Origin: Paraspadella gotoi
Taxonomy: Eukaryota > Chaetognatha
Assembly (NCBI GenBank): GCA_051294375.1
Contig: CM119268.1
Span: 23,261,762-23,325,761 of the forward strand
Reading direction: 5' to 3'
Length of the DNA stretch: 64,000 nt
The number at the start of each line of letters is the position of its first letter. Within the stretch, counting starts at the first letter, position 1. Under the pieces are notes generated by a model. That model did no database searches. It was given only the letters and a program-made list of their open reading frames with translations, and was not told the DNA's origin. The translations under genes and the position numbers were made by a program. This document shows positions 11,356-24,200 of the stretch, one piece after another.

Positions 11356-11859
11356 GACTTTTCTCATTTTCGGTTCGATTGTCCGTCTGTCTGTCCGCCC
11401 TGCATACAGATTTGTCGGACTTAACCTTAAAACTAGACATTAGTGAAAAAAAGAAAAGCAGAGAGAGATCGAGCGGACCGAACCGCGAAATAAGAAATGA
11501 AAAGCAAAGTTTAAAAGAACATAAATAGTTTTTTCTTTAGTCTTTTAGACTTTCTTGTTCTTAACTTTTAATGAAAATTTTGTGATTTGAAAACTTCAGG
11601 TGTCGGTTGACCACAAGAATGTTAAAATTTAAAATTACAAAAACACAACTAATAATAAAACGAATAAAAATATTAGCCGGAAGAAAAAATATCACAAATT
11701 AAAATATGAGAAATTTGAAGCAGGGGAACAAGAAAACACGATACGATTAAAGCCGTTAGCCTTACCGGCCAACAATATAATCTACAACGAACAATGAAAG
11801 AATAATTAATAAATATGTAAATGGTCACCTTTAAAAATGAATTTACTTCCTAAACGTCT

Positions 11860-11939
<80 letters not shown>

Positions 11940-12081
11940 TCATTTAACTGCATTTCTGTGTATCTCATGCTCCAGCACCCCACCTTTTTATACGTTACAG
12001 CATTTACGGATTATCTCTATTCTATTTTCGTTATTATCCATTTCGTTCGGAATATCTCTTCTCTCTCCTCTCTCTCTCTCT

Positions 12082-12128
<47 letters not shown>

Positions 12129-12573
12129 TTCAGGTTATCTCGAATCCGCTTATGGTTTATGGCTACAATAATAAACCGACAAAAGCAAAGATGCCAATCT
12201 TCTTCTTTTCCTCCCTTCCTCTCTTAACCCCTTAACTTACTTTTCTCATTTCCTTTTCCTTCTCTCTCCTTTCTTTCATCTACCTCTCTTTCTCTCTCTC
12301 TCTCTTCCCGTTCTCTTCCTCTCTCCTCTATATTACATTCCTTCCTCTGACTCTTCTCTATTCTCCACTCTTTCTCCCTTCTTATCCTCTCGCATCTCGT
12401 CTCTCCTCTTTCCTCCCCACCCCCCTCTCTCTCTCTTTCTCTCAATCTCTTCTCTTCTTTCTCCTCTTTCTCTCTCTCTCTCTCTTTTTCTCTCTCTTCC
12501 CCTTGTCTCTCTCTCTTCTTTTTCCTCTCTCTCCCCCTCCTCCCACCCCTCCCTCTCCCTCTTCTCTCTCTCT

Positions 12574-12610
<37 letters not shown>

Positions 12611-13262
12611 GAATATCTAGATGAAACTGGATAATTTCTCTTCTTTATGAGACAAGAGGAACCAAAACGTTTGTTTCTTCCGAAGAAAAATTCAGAAGCC
12701 AACAATTTTTAGTTGCGTCGCGAGTATAAGTCAGTTTTCGGTCGATCGGTCGATCTGATGGAACAATAATAATAACTTGGTCTTGGCTAATGATACTCCC
12801 TTTGGTTGCTCTTTTGTTATTTTTGCGCATAGAACATTGGAATCTCGGCGACTGATAGCGTCCCCTTTCATTTTTAAAGGAAACAGAATTCGGATGCAGT
12901 GGATGTCCAACGCTCACATGATGTCACCATAAAAAAGTCACTGCGGAGCAAAACTTTGGAATTTCCCTTCTTTGCTCTTTGTTTGTTTCGTCTGGTTTTG
13001 TTTTGTTAATTTGTTTTTTATGTATTCATTCATTTCTTCAATAATTCATTCACACATTCATTGATTAATTTGTTTCTTCCATATGTTCATTCATTCATTC
13101 ATTCATTCATTCATTCGTTCATTCGTTCATTTATTCACTCATTGTCTACATTTAATTTTTTTTTTACATTCTTTATTAATATTTTTATTAATTTTTCAAT
13201 CCACCCATCCCTCTCCATTCCTTCCCACCCAATTACATCCCTCTCCCCCTAATTACATCCCT
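10038..13262. other. gene 1 intron A-B (copy 1B), pyrimidine-rich
   Basis: Contains (ATTA)n at 10235-10266, the telomere-like array, long (CT)n blocks at 11128-11352, 11864-11938 and 12060-12605, and (ATTC)n at 13040-13140. At 12605-12960 there is a complex, non-repetitive island (from GAATATCTAGATG to the AAAAAAGTCACTGCGG region) also present at 21405-21845. I find no transporter exon in it. Confidence 0.55.
11128..11352 (+). repeat. (CT)n/(CTTT)n tract
   Basis: About 225 bp of nearly pure pyrimidine. The apparent Ser/Leu-rich reading frame through it is repeat-driven. Confidence 0.9.
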
Positions 13263-13287
13263 NNNNNNNNNNNNNNNNNNNNNNNNN
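13225..13287. other. 20-bp minisatellite fragment ending in a 25-N gap
   Basis: Two units of CCTAATTACATCCCT-type repeat, then N at 13263-13287. In copy 1C the same repeat (22120-22296) is followed at once by exon A, so the missing exons N and A of copies 1A and 1B would lie in this gap. Confidence 0.85.
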
Positions 13288-13517
13288 GAGAGGAGAGAGG
13301 AAGGGAGAGAGGGGGAAGGAAAGGGAGAGTTTCAATATGCAAAATTCAGAGGTAAAAAAGTTGTTAATTTTAAGTATTTTATATTTCAAGTATTTTATTG
13401 AAAAAAAATAAAGTTTGTAAAATAAGTATTTTAACTAAACAAACCGATCATCTTTTTTCTAATGAATTATTTTGAACGGCTAATTTTTTTTTCAAAAAAA
13501 TATATGAATTTGTTCGA

Positions 13518-13677
13518 CCATATAAAAATTATCCATTATTTAATAAATAAGCTATCCTGTCCATGACTTTGGATATTACTCTTGTTGGTCTTAAGGCCTC
13601 CAATCACTCTTTTACAATGATAATGACATAGCCAGGTCATGACCTTCTCACAACAGTCTCGTTTTATTCACTCCCAG
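13518..13677 (+). repeat. dispersed repeat R1
   Basis: Counterpart of 4802-4969. Confidence 0.7.
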
Positions 13678-14004
13678 ATTTCTGGGCTTCCCTATCATGA
13701 ATTGGTATTTTTTCAAGAATGTTTCAATATGTTATGAAAATTCCCTTTGGTTTTTCTTCGCTTGTGATTTGTGATAAATTGTATCTTTAGACTTAACTCA
13801 CTGTGAATTTCACTTGTGAATGTGAATATGAATTTGAATGTTAGAATTCGCTCTTATGTGTAATGTGGATAAATGTCTTTCTTAGACCTAATTCACCTCC
13901 ACATTGGCTTTCATTCGCCGGGATTTTGTCATTGGCTTTTTCCCTCTCAGTTGATTGAATCTGGAACGGAAAGCATTGTTTGAGTTTAGGTCATTCCTTC
14001 ATAC

Positions 14005-17000
14005 CGCCAGGTTCGCATGGAGCGTCAAGTCCGTGTAGATGGCCGACATCTTCATTCTCCAGGGAATTAGTAGAAGTAGGACATTGTACTGCGAAATGTG
14101 AAAGCGGATAAAGATTGTCATTTTTGGCTTTATATCCAAGAACCGCCAACATTTTATCTTAAATTCGAAATTTGGTTATTTTTTAAAGATTGGTTAAAGG
14201 TGAAGGAATTATGTTTGGAAAGGGATCTGGTAGTGATGAGGGGAAGGATTTCGTTAGGGTCTTCAGTGGTTATTAGGTTAGAGTCTAGGGTTAGGAATTG
14301 GCGTGTTAGGGAATTAGTGTTTAGGGATTGGTTAGTAAAATGTTAGAAATATTTTTAGGTTAAATATTAAAGTAAAAAAATAAATTTCTCCGAAAAACTT
14401 AGAGGAGGTATTTTTGCGAAAAGAGAGCCACGATGTTTTTTTGTTATTGGGTATTTAATTTTCTAAGTTTTAATCGGTCAGGCTATGGGATTATTTAGAA
14501 GTTTTGGTTTAGGGTACAAGATTTGGGTTAATTATTAAGGCTTAAGAATAAAGCGATAAGATGGTATTTCTGTATTAGGGTTAGGAATTAAAGGTTTAAG
14601 AATTAAGGTTTTAAATTACGTATTTTGATTAAAAGATTAGGGTTTAAAACATTTCAAACATTTTCCGAAAATAGTTGCTCAATTCCTATAAAATTTGGTA
14701 CAACCATTTAAAAAAAATTATCCATTTCATTAAAATAAAGCTATCTTGCCCCTGACTTTTTACTGTTTTTCTCCCAACCTTGAAACACTTTTAAAATGAC
14801 TGGAATGTCCATCAACGACGATGAGGAATCCGCTGAACAACATGACGATTGTCCAGGATTGGGCGTCACCAACGACGCCGCCACGTTGGAACGAGTTGGA
14901 GAGACTCGAGGCAAAGAGACCACTATGGAGATTGCAACGGGCAGCGACCATCAGGTTTGTGCCAAGGATGAAAGGATAAACGGCGGAAGTGTCGATTTGC
15001 TGGGCCGACTTGGAGAGATTTGGGTGAAAGCTGAGAATATTAAACCACTTTGGGACCCTTGGGCGTCTCACCCATGATTTTAATTTTACACCATCCAATC
15101 AATCTTAACTCTCCATCTTTCAGTTTTTATTCATTTCCCTGTATTTCCCCTCATCTATCATCCAACTATTTTACACCTTATAAATTGAAATCAGAAATCC
15201 CAGTCCCCTTATCCATTTTGTAAATTCCTGTCCCAAATGTAATTCCCCTTAATACCTTTTGTATCGTGTCCCCCAAAAATGTAATTCCCCTTATCCATTT
15301 TGTAAAATCCTGTCCCCAAAATGTAATTCCCCTTATCCATTATTGTAAATCATTTTGGTCTCCAAAATTATTCCCCTTATCCTTTTGTAATCCTGTCCCC
15401 TCAAAATGTAATTCCCCTTATTCATTATGTACATTACGGCCTCCAAATCAAAAGTCCATTTTAAAATTCCAAATTCCTAAAATCCAGGTCCTTCTAAAAT
15501 CGCAAATTCCCCTCTCTTACTCCTTTACCGAGAGGTCGACTAGGTTTCCTTGAGAAGACCATCCAGCTTAGATTAATGTTGATGATGATCATCGAAGTGA
15601 CAAAAAAAATCTCAAGGAGAAAAAGAAGAGATGAAGATGGCGAATGTAATAAACTACCGTCTTGTAGACTCCGCCTTAGATAATCTCTGGAATGAGAGAA
15701 TAAGTCTTTTTCAAGCTTTCCTTTAATCTTCTTTTCATTGTGTAGTTAAGTAATTTTATTCTTGCATTTGAAATAATTAATGAAGAATTTAAATTTATAA
15801 TAATTATGTATATTTATTTCTTTCTGAACGCGCATAACGTCATATATCTGAATCAGAATATTATAAAAGACCTCTCTTGATGGCTTTGATTCCAATCTAG
15901 TTGCCATCACAGCGTGCCCATCTTCACCTGATCACGACATCATATGTTGTCAGGAATCAAAACGATGAGCAGCATGATGGTGCTGGTGGAGACGCAGATA
16001 GTGATGTGTGTAAGAGGAGCCCCGCGGAATTGCTCTGGCTGGGCGCTCACTTTGCGGAAGTCCAATGTGGAACCACGGGTGATTCCAATGATAAGACTCA
16101 AGGACTGTTGGAATAAAATTAAAGTGGTGGTGTAGCTTATATAATTATATCGTGAAGACATTGAAGTGAGCTGAAGAGTGCTATCCGCACTTCTTTTGAC
16201 CCCTTCTAGCAAGCCATGGAACGGGTTCCTGGGCTTGGAACCAGGCTTGAGAGTTTCTAGGCCCCAAAGCGGTTTATGGCCGTACCACACGCTTCCCAAA
16301 TGGTAGTTACCATGGGGATAAATCCCGAAAATATAATGTTCATGAGCTGATGGTGGTCTCAAATGGAGCCACCGAGTTCATGACTGAATATTTCATTGCT
16401 AAGTAGGTGGGCGTGAACTTTTTTAGAAATGCCGACTACAATTACGAGGTCAATCCTTTTGGTCAGGAATAAGATCAATATTTTTGCGTCGATCTTGAAA
16501 GATCATTAGGTCAAAGTACCATTGGTCAACTTTCCAGTTTATTGCCTCAATGAGGTTACAAGAATAAAAGTTTACTAAAGCGGTGCCAGGTCATACTTGC
16601 TCATGCTTGGTACTCCGAGTGTTGAGATGAGACGAACTAAAAAGGACATGGGCTCTCTCATAGTCGCTATAGTTTGACGCTTAAAGATCTCGCCAAACCT
16701 GTCAAAAAAACAAACAAAAAAAAACAGAAAGGCTTATTTCAAACCATCTAGATGTTTTCTTTTACATATTTGTAAATTGCAATATGTAGCCCAACGTTAC
16801 CAGGCTTAAACTCTCAACCTGCCGATTGAACAATAGGTATTTTTTTGCCAACACGACAAACTTGACTTTGTTATCCCGAAAAATTAGCCGATCCTGGCGA
16901 ATTTGATTAGATCATCAATGTCCTGAAAAAAGAATCAGTTTCTCAGCGATGCATTTATAGATGTATTCTCTCTTTCTCTCTCTTTGCTCTTCTCTCTCTT

Positions 17001-19883
17001 TCCATCCCTCATATTTTCTTCAAAGCATCTGTCTAAATGGTCAAACACATCTGTCTAATGTCAATGCCCCTGTCTAATGTTAACGCACCTAGTCTAATGT
17101 CAATTCGCTCCTGTCTAATTCAACGCCAACCTGTTTAATATCAACGCACCTGTCGTAACGTCATTGCGCATTTGTCTAATGTCAAACCGCACCTGTCTAA
17201 TTATCAGCGCATTCTTTGCTTGCTCTCAAAAGCCTCCGTCAATTTTCTGAACTCTTTCGCTTGACACTGATCCTCTTTGCCAGGAATCACGGCAAAGTGA
17301 AGATTAATGATTCGGCCGGGTTGATATGCCTGAGGGCACGGAAACCCCGCCCGTTAAAGGCAGCCATTGCAGTCGACCGGTTAGAGGCGATTGAAAGGGG
17401 CACCTCCCTTCGGCCATGATGCAAATTCTGTGTTTTGTAGAGATTGAGGACGACTAAAATGTTTTGCAAAATAATTGCTAAAATATTGCTTAAATATTAC
17501 TCTAAAAAAAACAGAGGCGTTCATTTAAGCTTAACATAATTCCAAATTAAAAGAAGCACAATAGGTCAAAACCGTTTAAAGAGGCACATATGTTCAAATG
17601 AAATTAGGCCGATGAGTTTCAAAAATAAAAGAAAAGCAAACCTAATTGCACATTTTTGAGTCAAATTCACCACTGATCGAATAGTTCAAAAAGTCTCTGA
17701 ACTGGGCTTATGGATATGTGCAGGCGTATCGTTTGCGGTCCCGGTCGCAGCGTAAGTCCTTCAAGACTTGAACGAGGGATCTCGCCATGAAAGAATCCAA
17801 ACCGGAAGTTTGGGTTCATCACAAAAAGATGAGCGTCGGTTTGGCTTAGGATTTCAGTGCGCAAGGCCAATCGCTTGGGCCTCACCCACCAGATATGCCT
17901 GTGCAGAGATGAATCAGCGATAAAATTATGGATGTATACAATGATGATATTAAAAACATGAAAAACTTGAAACTTGAAAAACAAGTTCAGGCGGAAAGAC
18001 CCAGTATAACACGAATCCATATTAAAATTATCCATTCATTTAATAAATAAGCAATCTCTTGCCCCTGAACATTGGACAGGGCTATGGTGTTAAGGCCTCC
18101 ATCCACTCTAACAAGGCAATAAATAGCAAAACTCCTGTAAGCTTTCAAAATCAAGACTTCTTTACACAGTCTTCGCGTTATTCACTCCCAGTGTACCCGG
18201 CTTGGGTTTACCAATGGTAGCGTGTAATATTTTCAATTGTATAAAAAAGGACCAAGCATTAGATTGCGGGAATAGCATTACTCCACACTTAGCATCGAAA
18301 TACAGGCTGAATTTTATGAAATTGGTGCAACCAATATTATTTTTACCTTGCAAAGACAGATGGTATGAAGTCTGAGAATTTAATTGATAATTAATGTACT
18401 TTTGGCTGCCCAAAAAATTGGGACAAATTTGAAAAGGCCACTCATTCCTATTTGATTTCGCATCACCCTTTGGCACAAAGCAAGCGTCCCTTTTCGGTAT
18501 TCCAATTATTCAATCACCTCGCCGCCTCGATTCCAAACTCCTTACTTGTAAGTTCCAGGTTTTCCAATCTTCACATTTTCACACTTTTTGAGTCCCATCT
18601 GTTCGCATTCACGCTCTCCACTTCTCTTCTTTCCTTCTCACTCCTCTTTTCCTTCTCATTCTCAGCCATGAGCGGAAGAGAAGATGCTCGCTTGACTTTG
18701 AGTCCGCCCATGAATGATATCGTCTTGTTGCACGAAGACGGAAATTGTTGCACATGTCATTTTGGTCCGATGGAGGAGGAGAGAGGTTTAAAGGAGGGAG
18801 AGAACCTTTTTTTACTTGGGACAAGGATTAAAGACGTAATAGACGTTCTTTTGTGCCAAATGTTAGGTGACATTCATTCCCATACACACACTTCATTAGT
18901 CTTTATTACATTCATTTATACATTCAATCATATGATTCATTCATAATTTTATTATGATTCAATCATTCAATTAATTAATTATTAATTAATTAAATTAATT
19001 GGCACTGTTTTTCAAAGGCGCCCTTTTTCTATTTCCTAATCCTTGAACTTTAATTTTACTCTAAGTCTCTAATTTTATTTTCTAATCCTAAATCCTAATC
19101 GTCAACAAAAACTTAAATCATATCCTTAACTCTAAATCCCTATTCCTTTAATCTACCCTAATCCCTATCCTTAATTCTACCCTAATCCTATCCTTTAATC
19201 TACCCTAATCTTTGAACCAAAAAAACTTAAATTTATTCCTAGATTTAAGCTGAAAAGGGGCGCTTTTGGCAAAAAAACGTCGCTTTTTTTTGGTTTTATC
19301 TAGATGGGGTCATTTCATTGACCGTTTTTTTTTGATAAAAGAATGTCAGAATCAAAATGAGGCCAGTACCATTTGTACCATTTGGGTTTAGGCTGATACT
19401 TCAGCGATGGGAACGAGACAAGAAAAGCAAACAATGTGCAATTAGAAAACAACGAGGTGAAACCCAAAAAAAAAACAAAAAGAACCGAAAGTGTTTCTTT
19501 TTTTTTGGGGGGGGGGGTGGGTTTAGAAAGGAAAAAGGAAAAGAAAAAAAAGAAGAAAATAACCGTTTTTTTGATCCACTTAGCAAAAGAGAGGGTTGTA
19601 TTATTGTATTTTCTTATCTCAATTAACATGTTTTTATAACGCACTTAAATTCTAATTAAAAAAAAATATATCACGTACACTAATTTTATTTGTATTCAAT
19701 TTGTTGTTTAAAATTATTCATTTATTTTATTTGTCATATTTTTAATTTCATTTTTAAACACCCTATTTACTTTTTTCTCCATTTTGCAGAATTTCGACAC
19801 CTTAACTTTCGAGATCCCGCCAGTATTTTCCATTCGTTGTCTTTTCAATCCCCTTGAGGGAAAATAATCTCATATCTGAGCCA

Positions 19884-19920
<37 letters not shown>

Positions 19921-20007
19921 CTCTCTCAATACATACAACTATACATATATAATATATACATTCTCTTTCTTTCTTTCTTTTCTTTCTTTCTTCTCTCTTT
20001 CTCTCTT

Positions 20008-20040
<33 letters not shown>

Positions 20041-20091
20041 CTCTTTCTTTCTCTCTCTTTCTCTTTCTTACTCTTTCCTTTTTCTTACTTA

Positions 20092-20122
<31 letters not shown>

Positions 20123-20669
20123 GATGACTTTTCTCATTTTCGGTTCGATTGTCCGTCTGTCTGTCCGCCTGCATACAATTTGTCGGCGACTAACCTTAAA
20201 ACTAGACATTAGTTGAAAAAAAGAAAAGCAGAGAGAGATCGAGCGGACCGAGCGGAAATAAGAAATGAAAAGCAAAGTTTAAAAAGGAACATAAATAGTT
20301 TTTCTTGTAGTCTTTTAGACCTTTCTTGTTCTTAACTTTAATGAAAATTTTGTGATTTGAAAACTTCAGGTGTCGTTGACCAACAGAATGTTAAAATTTA
20401 AAATTACAAAAACACAAACTAATAATTAAAAAGAATAAAAATATTAGCCGGAGAAAAAATATCACAAATTAAAATATGAGAAATTTAGAAGCAGGGGAAC
20501 AAGAAAACACGATTACGATTAAAGCCGTTAGCCTTACCGGCCAACAATATATATCTACAACGAACAATTGAAAGGAATAATTAATAAATATTGTAAATGC
20601 GTCACATTAAAAATGAATTTACTTCCTAAAAACGTCTCCCTCCCTCTCTCTCTCTCTCCTCTCTCTCTC

Positions 20670-20723
<54 letters not shown>

Positions 20724-20871
20724 TCATTTAACTGGCATTTCTGTGTATCTTCATGCTCCAGCAACCCCACCTTTTTATACGTTTACAGCATTTACGGATT
20801 ATCTCTATTCTATTTTCGTTATTATTCCATTTCGTTCGGAATATTCTCTTCTCTCTCCTCTCTCTCTCTCT

Positions 20872-20919
<48 letters not shown>

Positions 20920-21370
20920 CAGGTTATCTCGAATTCCGCTTTATGGTTTTTGGCTACAATAATAAACCGACAAAAGCAAAGATGCCCATTTTCTTTTCTT
21001 TTCCTCCCTTCCTTCCTCTAACCCCTTAAACTTACTTTTCCTCATTTCCTTTTCCTTTCTCTCCTTTCTTTCATCTACTCTCTTTCTCTCTCTCCTTCTT
21101 CCCGTCTCTTCCTCTCTCCTCTATATTACATTCCTTCCTCTGACTCTTCTCTATTTCCACTTCTTTCTCCCTTCTTATCCTCTCCATCCTCTCTCTCCTC
21201 TTTCCTCCCCACCCCCCTTCTCTCTTCTTTCTCTCAATCTCCTTCTCTTCTTTCTCCTCTTTCTCTCTCTCTCTCTCTTTTTCTCTCTCTTCCCCTTGTC
21301 TCTCTCTCTTCTTTTTCCCTCTTCTCTCCCCCTCCTCCCACCCCTCCCTCTCCTCTCTTCTCTCTCTCTC

Positions 21371-21404
<34 letters not shown>

Positions 21405-21592
21405 GAATATCTGATGGAAACTTTGGATAATTTTCTCTTCTTTATGCAGACAAGAGGAACCAAAACGTTTGTTTCTTCCGAAGAAAAATTCAGAAGAAAG
21501 CCAACAATTTTTAGTTGCGTTCGGCGAGTATAAGTCAGTTTTCGAGTCGCGTCGTTTCGATCTGATGGAACAATAATAATAATAATAATAAT

Positions 21593-21629
<37 letters not shown>

Positions 21630-23723
21630 ATAACAATATATAACTTGGTCTTGGCTAAGATACTCCCTTTGGTTTGACTCTTTTGTTATTTTTGCGCATA
21701 GAACATTGGAAAATCTCGGGCGGACTGATTTAGCGTTTCCCCTTTCATTTTTAAAGGGGAAACAGAATTTCCGATGCAGTGGATGTCCAACGCTCACATG
21801 ATGTCACCATAAAAAAGTCACTGCGGGAGCAAAAAACTTTTTGGAATTTCCCTTCTTTGCTCTTGTTTGTTTCGTTCTGCGTTTTGTTTGTTAATTTGTT
21901 TTTTATTGTATTCATTTCATTTTCTTCAATAATTCATTCACACATTCATTGATTAATTTGTTTCTTCCATATGTTCATCATTCATTTCATCATTTCATTC
22001 ATTCGTTCATTCGTTCATTCGTTTCATTTATTCACTCATGTTCTACATTTAATATTTTTTACATTTCTTTATTAATATTTTTTATTAATTTTCAATCCAC
22101 CCTATCCCTCTCCATTCCTTTCCCACCCCCCAATTACATCCTCTCCCCCTAATTACATCCCCTCCCAACCAATTACAATCCCTTTCCCACCCAATTTAAC
22201 ATCCCTCTCCAACCCAATTACTTCCCCTCCACCCATTACATCCCTCTCCCCACACCAATTACATCCCTCTCCCACCCAATTACATCCCTCTCCCTCTAAA
22301 CCCTTTCTCACCCTGATGTCCATTCAGCATGACCTTCCCTTGTACGATAAGTCCGGCCAGATTTCTAAAGTTAAGGATATTGAGCAGAGTCGTCTTTCCG
22401 GCGCCCGATGCGCCCATCAGCGCCATGAGACTGCAAGGTGTCACGATCCCATCAACTTTACGAAGAATTTCTTTAGATGGAATTTTCTTCGATCCGCAGC
22501 CTAAAAAAAAAACAGGGTAGCGGGTTTAGTTTACTTTGATTACTGTTTTTTTATGAATTTATTTAGAAAATATTTTTTTGGGGTTAAATTAAAAAAGGCC
22601 AATATCTCTCTCTCTTTCTCTCTTTGTGGTTCTCTTTCTATCTCTCTCTGTCTCGCTGAATACCGCTAAATGCCCGCGTGCAGATCCGGCGTTGTTTGCT
22701 CAAACATGTTTAAGTATAACTCTCTTGCTCTCTCTCTCTCTCTCTTCCTTCTTTCTCTTGCTCTCACTTCTCTCTGCTCTCTCCAGATAGGCAAGTTCGC
22801 TTGGGTCGTGCCTTATTAATGTTATTTTAAATATTTTTACATTTACTGATGGGAAATGATGTCACATTTCAAATCAATCGACCCACGCGTTGAAAAATAA
22901 TCTACAAAAAATGGTCATTTTCCACGCCCAATTTTTAACAAATCTGCGTTCGTTAAATTTTCTTTTTGGTTCCACTTAAATTTTTAGCTTTGGCCGAGTG
23001 ACTTAATTGGTAATAAAAAATTGATTTTCTTTGATATCTTTTGAACCAAAAATGATAGAACGATGAGACTGGTATAATTATATGCTATAATTATAGGCAT
23101 ATTTTCCATATAATTTTTCTCAAATGTTTCAAAAGGTTTTTTTTTAAATCTGGATCGGAATCTTAGTCAAAAGTATAACTTTTGAAATTAAATTAAACAC
23201 ACTTGGCCGTATTTAAAAAAATAAATAAATATAGATTCTGAAAGAGAAAAGATTGAATTATGTTTCTGATATAAACAAACATTTTTTAAGGTTCAATTGT
23301 TTATATAATTACTAAGGATAATGAATTATCATTTTGTTAAAAACAAAAAAAATTTTAAAAAATCATGTAGGAACCTTAAAAAACATATGAAAATTTAGGA
23401 GTTGAAACTTTATTCCGGATGATTTAAATACTACTGATATAGGGCTAAAAGACTGTATTATCAGATTTTTAAATTTTTGTCATCTTCAGGTGCAAATTAA
23501 AACCTTTGCATAATGCCCATTAGCTATATTATTATTTTTTAGTCAAGACCTTTATGGATTTTCTTTGTTCCGGCGGCGTTGAATAGCCCAAATACTGCAG
23601 TTGCAGAAATCATCCATGGTTTTGTAATAATTACTGCGCTACTGGTGCAAAAATTGCGATGAACCAAAATTATCAGAAACCGCTTCGTTCTTTCGGGTTT
23701 TTTTCTAAGCGCGGAGCGACATA

Positions 23724-23775
<52 letters not shown>

Positions 23776-23868
23776 AACCTTTTGGCTTGCTAGTGACTTG
23801 AATGTCCTTCCAGGACAAAGTGAGTCGATCATCGCCGGCGATTTCGTCTTTGTCGTCGATCCCTGATT
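14005..23868 (-). CDS. white-family ABCG half-transporter, gene 1 copy 1C (most complete layout, noisy)
   Basis: Longest gene 1 model: N 23779-23868, A 22312-22500, B 18549-18770, C 17674-17898, D 17193-17427, E 16819-16922, F 16616-16698, H 15928-16104, H' 15529-15686, I 14779-15009, J about 14005-14088. Exons N and A are open. B through J carry many single-base insertions (for example exon C reads its signature and Walker B in different frames), whereas the same exons in copy 1A are open, so I read this as base-calling noise rather than pseudogenisation. The start Met (upstream of N) and the last exon (after J) were not found. Its role would be a membrane ABC half-transporter with the NBD N-terminal to the TMD; the substrate is unknown. 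Confidence 0.8.
14779..15009 (-). CDS. gene 1 copy 1C exon I (TM helices)
   Basis: Readable pieces in mixed frames: [25 protein letters not shown] and FSGFLIVVD, ending [10 protein letters not shown]. They align segment by segment with gene 2 exon I ([41 protein letters not shown]). The donor is chosen as TTTCAAG|GTTGGG by homology to gene 2 rather than the GTAAAA 15 nt further on. Confidence 0.6.
15200..15450 (+). repeat. about 40-bp minisatellite in intron H'-I (copy 1C)
   Basis: Same unit as 6545-6800: ATGTAATTCCCCTTATCC plus a TTTGTAAATCCTGTCCC spacer. Confidence 0.75.
15529..15686 (-). CDS. gene 1 copy 1C exon H'
   Basis: Starts after attccag with A-GAT-TAT (RDYLRR), ends [13 protein letters not shown] before GTAAAGG. 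The hydrophobic middle is frameshifted. Aligned to gene 2 exon H'. Confidence 0.55.
17023..17210 (-). repeat. 19-bp donor-site minisatellite (copy 1C)
   Basis: Noisy version of the array at 854-1027. Confidence 0.75.
18000..18190 (+). repeat. dispersed repeat R1 in intron B-C (copy 1C)
   Basis: Counterpart of 1785-1952. Confidence 0.7.
18771..22311. other. gene 1 intron A-B (copy 1C)
   Basis: About 3.5 kb. Contains (ATTA)n, a telomere-like array, (CT)n blocks at 19885-20120, 20640-20725, 20835-20915 and 21220-21402, (AAT)n at 21572-21625, (ATTC)n at 21940-22030 and the 20-bp minisatellite next to exon A. The complex island at 21405-21845 is unexplained. Confidence 0.6.
22120..22296 (-). repeat. 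20-bp minisatellite immediately after exon A donor
   Basis: About eight units of CCAATTACATCCCTCTCCCA (plus strand). On the gene strand it begins about 16 nt after the exon A donor GTGAGAAAGGG. It is also where the assembly breaks in the other gene 1 copies. Confidence 0.85.
22312..22500 (-). CDS. gene 1 exon A (Walker A)
   Basis: 189 nt, open. Reads [13 protein letters not shown], then [18 protein letters not shown], the P-loop [14 protein letters not shown], and ends KVMLNGHQ. Acceptor tttttttag|GCTGCGG, donor CATCAGG|GTGAGA. Phase 1 joins to exon B as LNGH-Q-VDQND. Walker A GASGAGKT matches the ABCG consensus G-x-S-GAGKT. Confidence 0.93.
22501..23778. other. gene 1 intron N-A
   Basis: AT-rich. 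Carries short CT tracts (22599-22660, 22726-22785), a fragment of R2 near 22674-22716 (CAGATCCGGCGTTGTTTGCT), and (CT)n at 23727-23772 abutting the exon N donor. No other feature recognised. Confidence 0.5.
23779..23868 (-). CDS. gene 1 exon N (N-terminal, pre-NBD)
   Basis: 90 nt, open. Reads [20 protein letters not shown] then DIQVTSKPK, the beta-strand entry to the NBD found before Walker A in ABCG proteins. It is homologous to gene 2 exon N ([20 protein letters not shown]). Acceptor ttttgtcag|AATCAGG, donor AAAAG|GTTGTTG. The phase fits exon A (PK-G-CGSKK). No start codon inside, so at least one upstream exon is expected. Confidence 0.75.
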
Positions 23869-24002
23869 CTGACAAAACACCCGAGAGACGATGAGTTCGA
23901 AGATTTGAGGAGACGCGACTGAGAAGATTTAGTTGGAGTTGAATTGATTTGGTTAGATTTGATTAGATTTGATTTGTTTTATTTCGTTTATTCATTCAGA
24001 TT

Positions 24003-24200
24003 TACTCAATTCAACTTTAAATTCATTCATTCATTCCAATTAATTTTAATTATTTGATTCATTGATTCATTCATTGATTCATTCATTGATTCAATCATTC
24101 ATTGATTCATTCATTCATTGATTCATTCATTCATTCTTTCATTATATATTTATTCGTTCTTTTAATCATTCTTCCTTCATTCATTCATCTGTTTACTCAT
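24003..24200 (+). repeat. (ATTC)n / TTCATTGA tandem
   Basis: Tetranucleotide-derived array that recurs at 38440-38570 and 52925-53050 and marks the 3' boundary of each gene 2 unit. Confidence 0.85.

Noticed and set aside
14690-14779. Idea that R1 is an introner whose end creates the exon I donor (GTAAAAAGTC)
   Set aside because: By homology to gene 2 the donor is 15 nt earlier (TTTCAAG|GTTGGG), and other R1 copies lie mid-intron.
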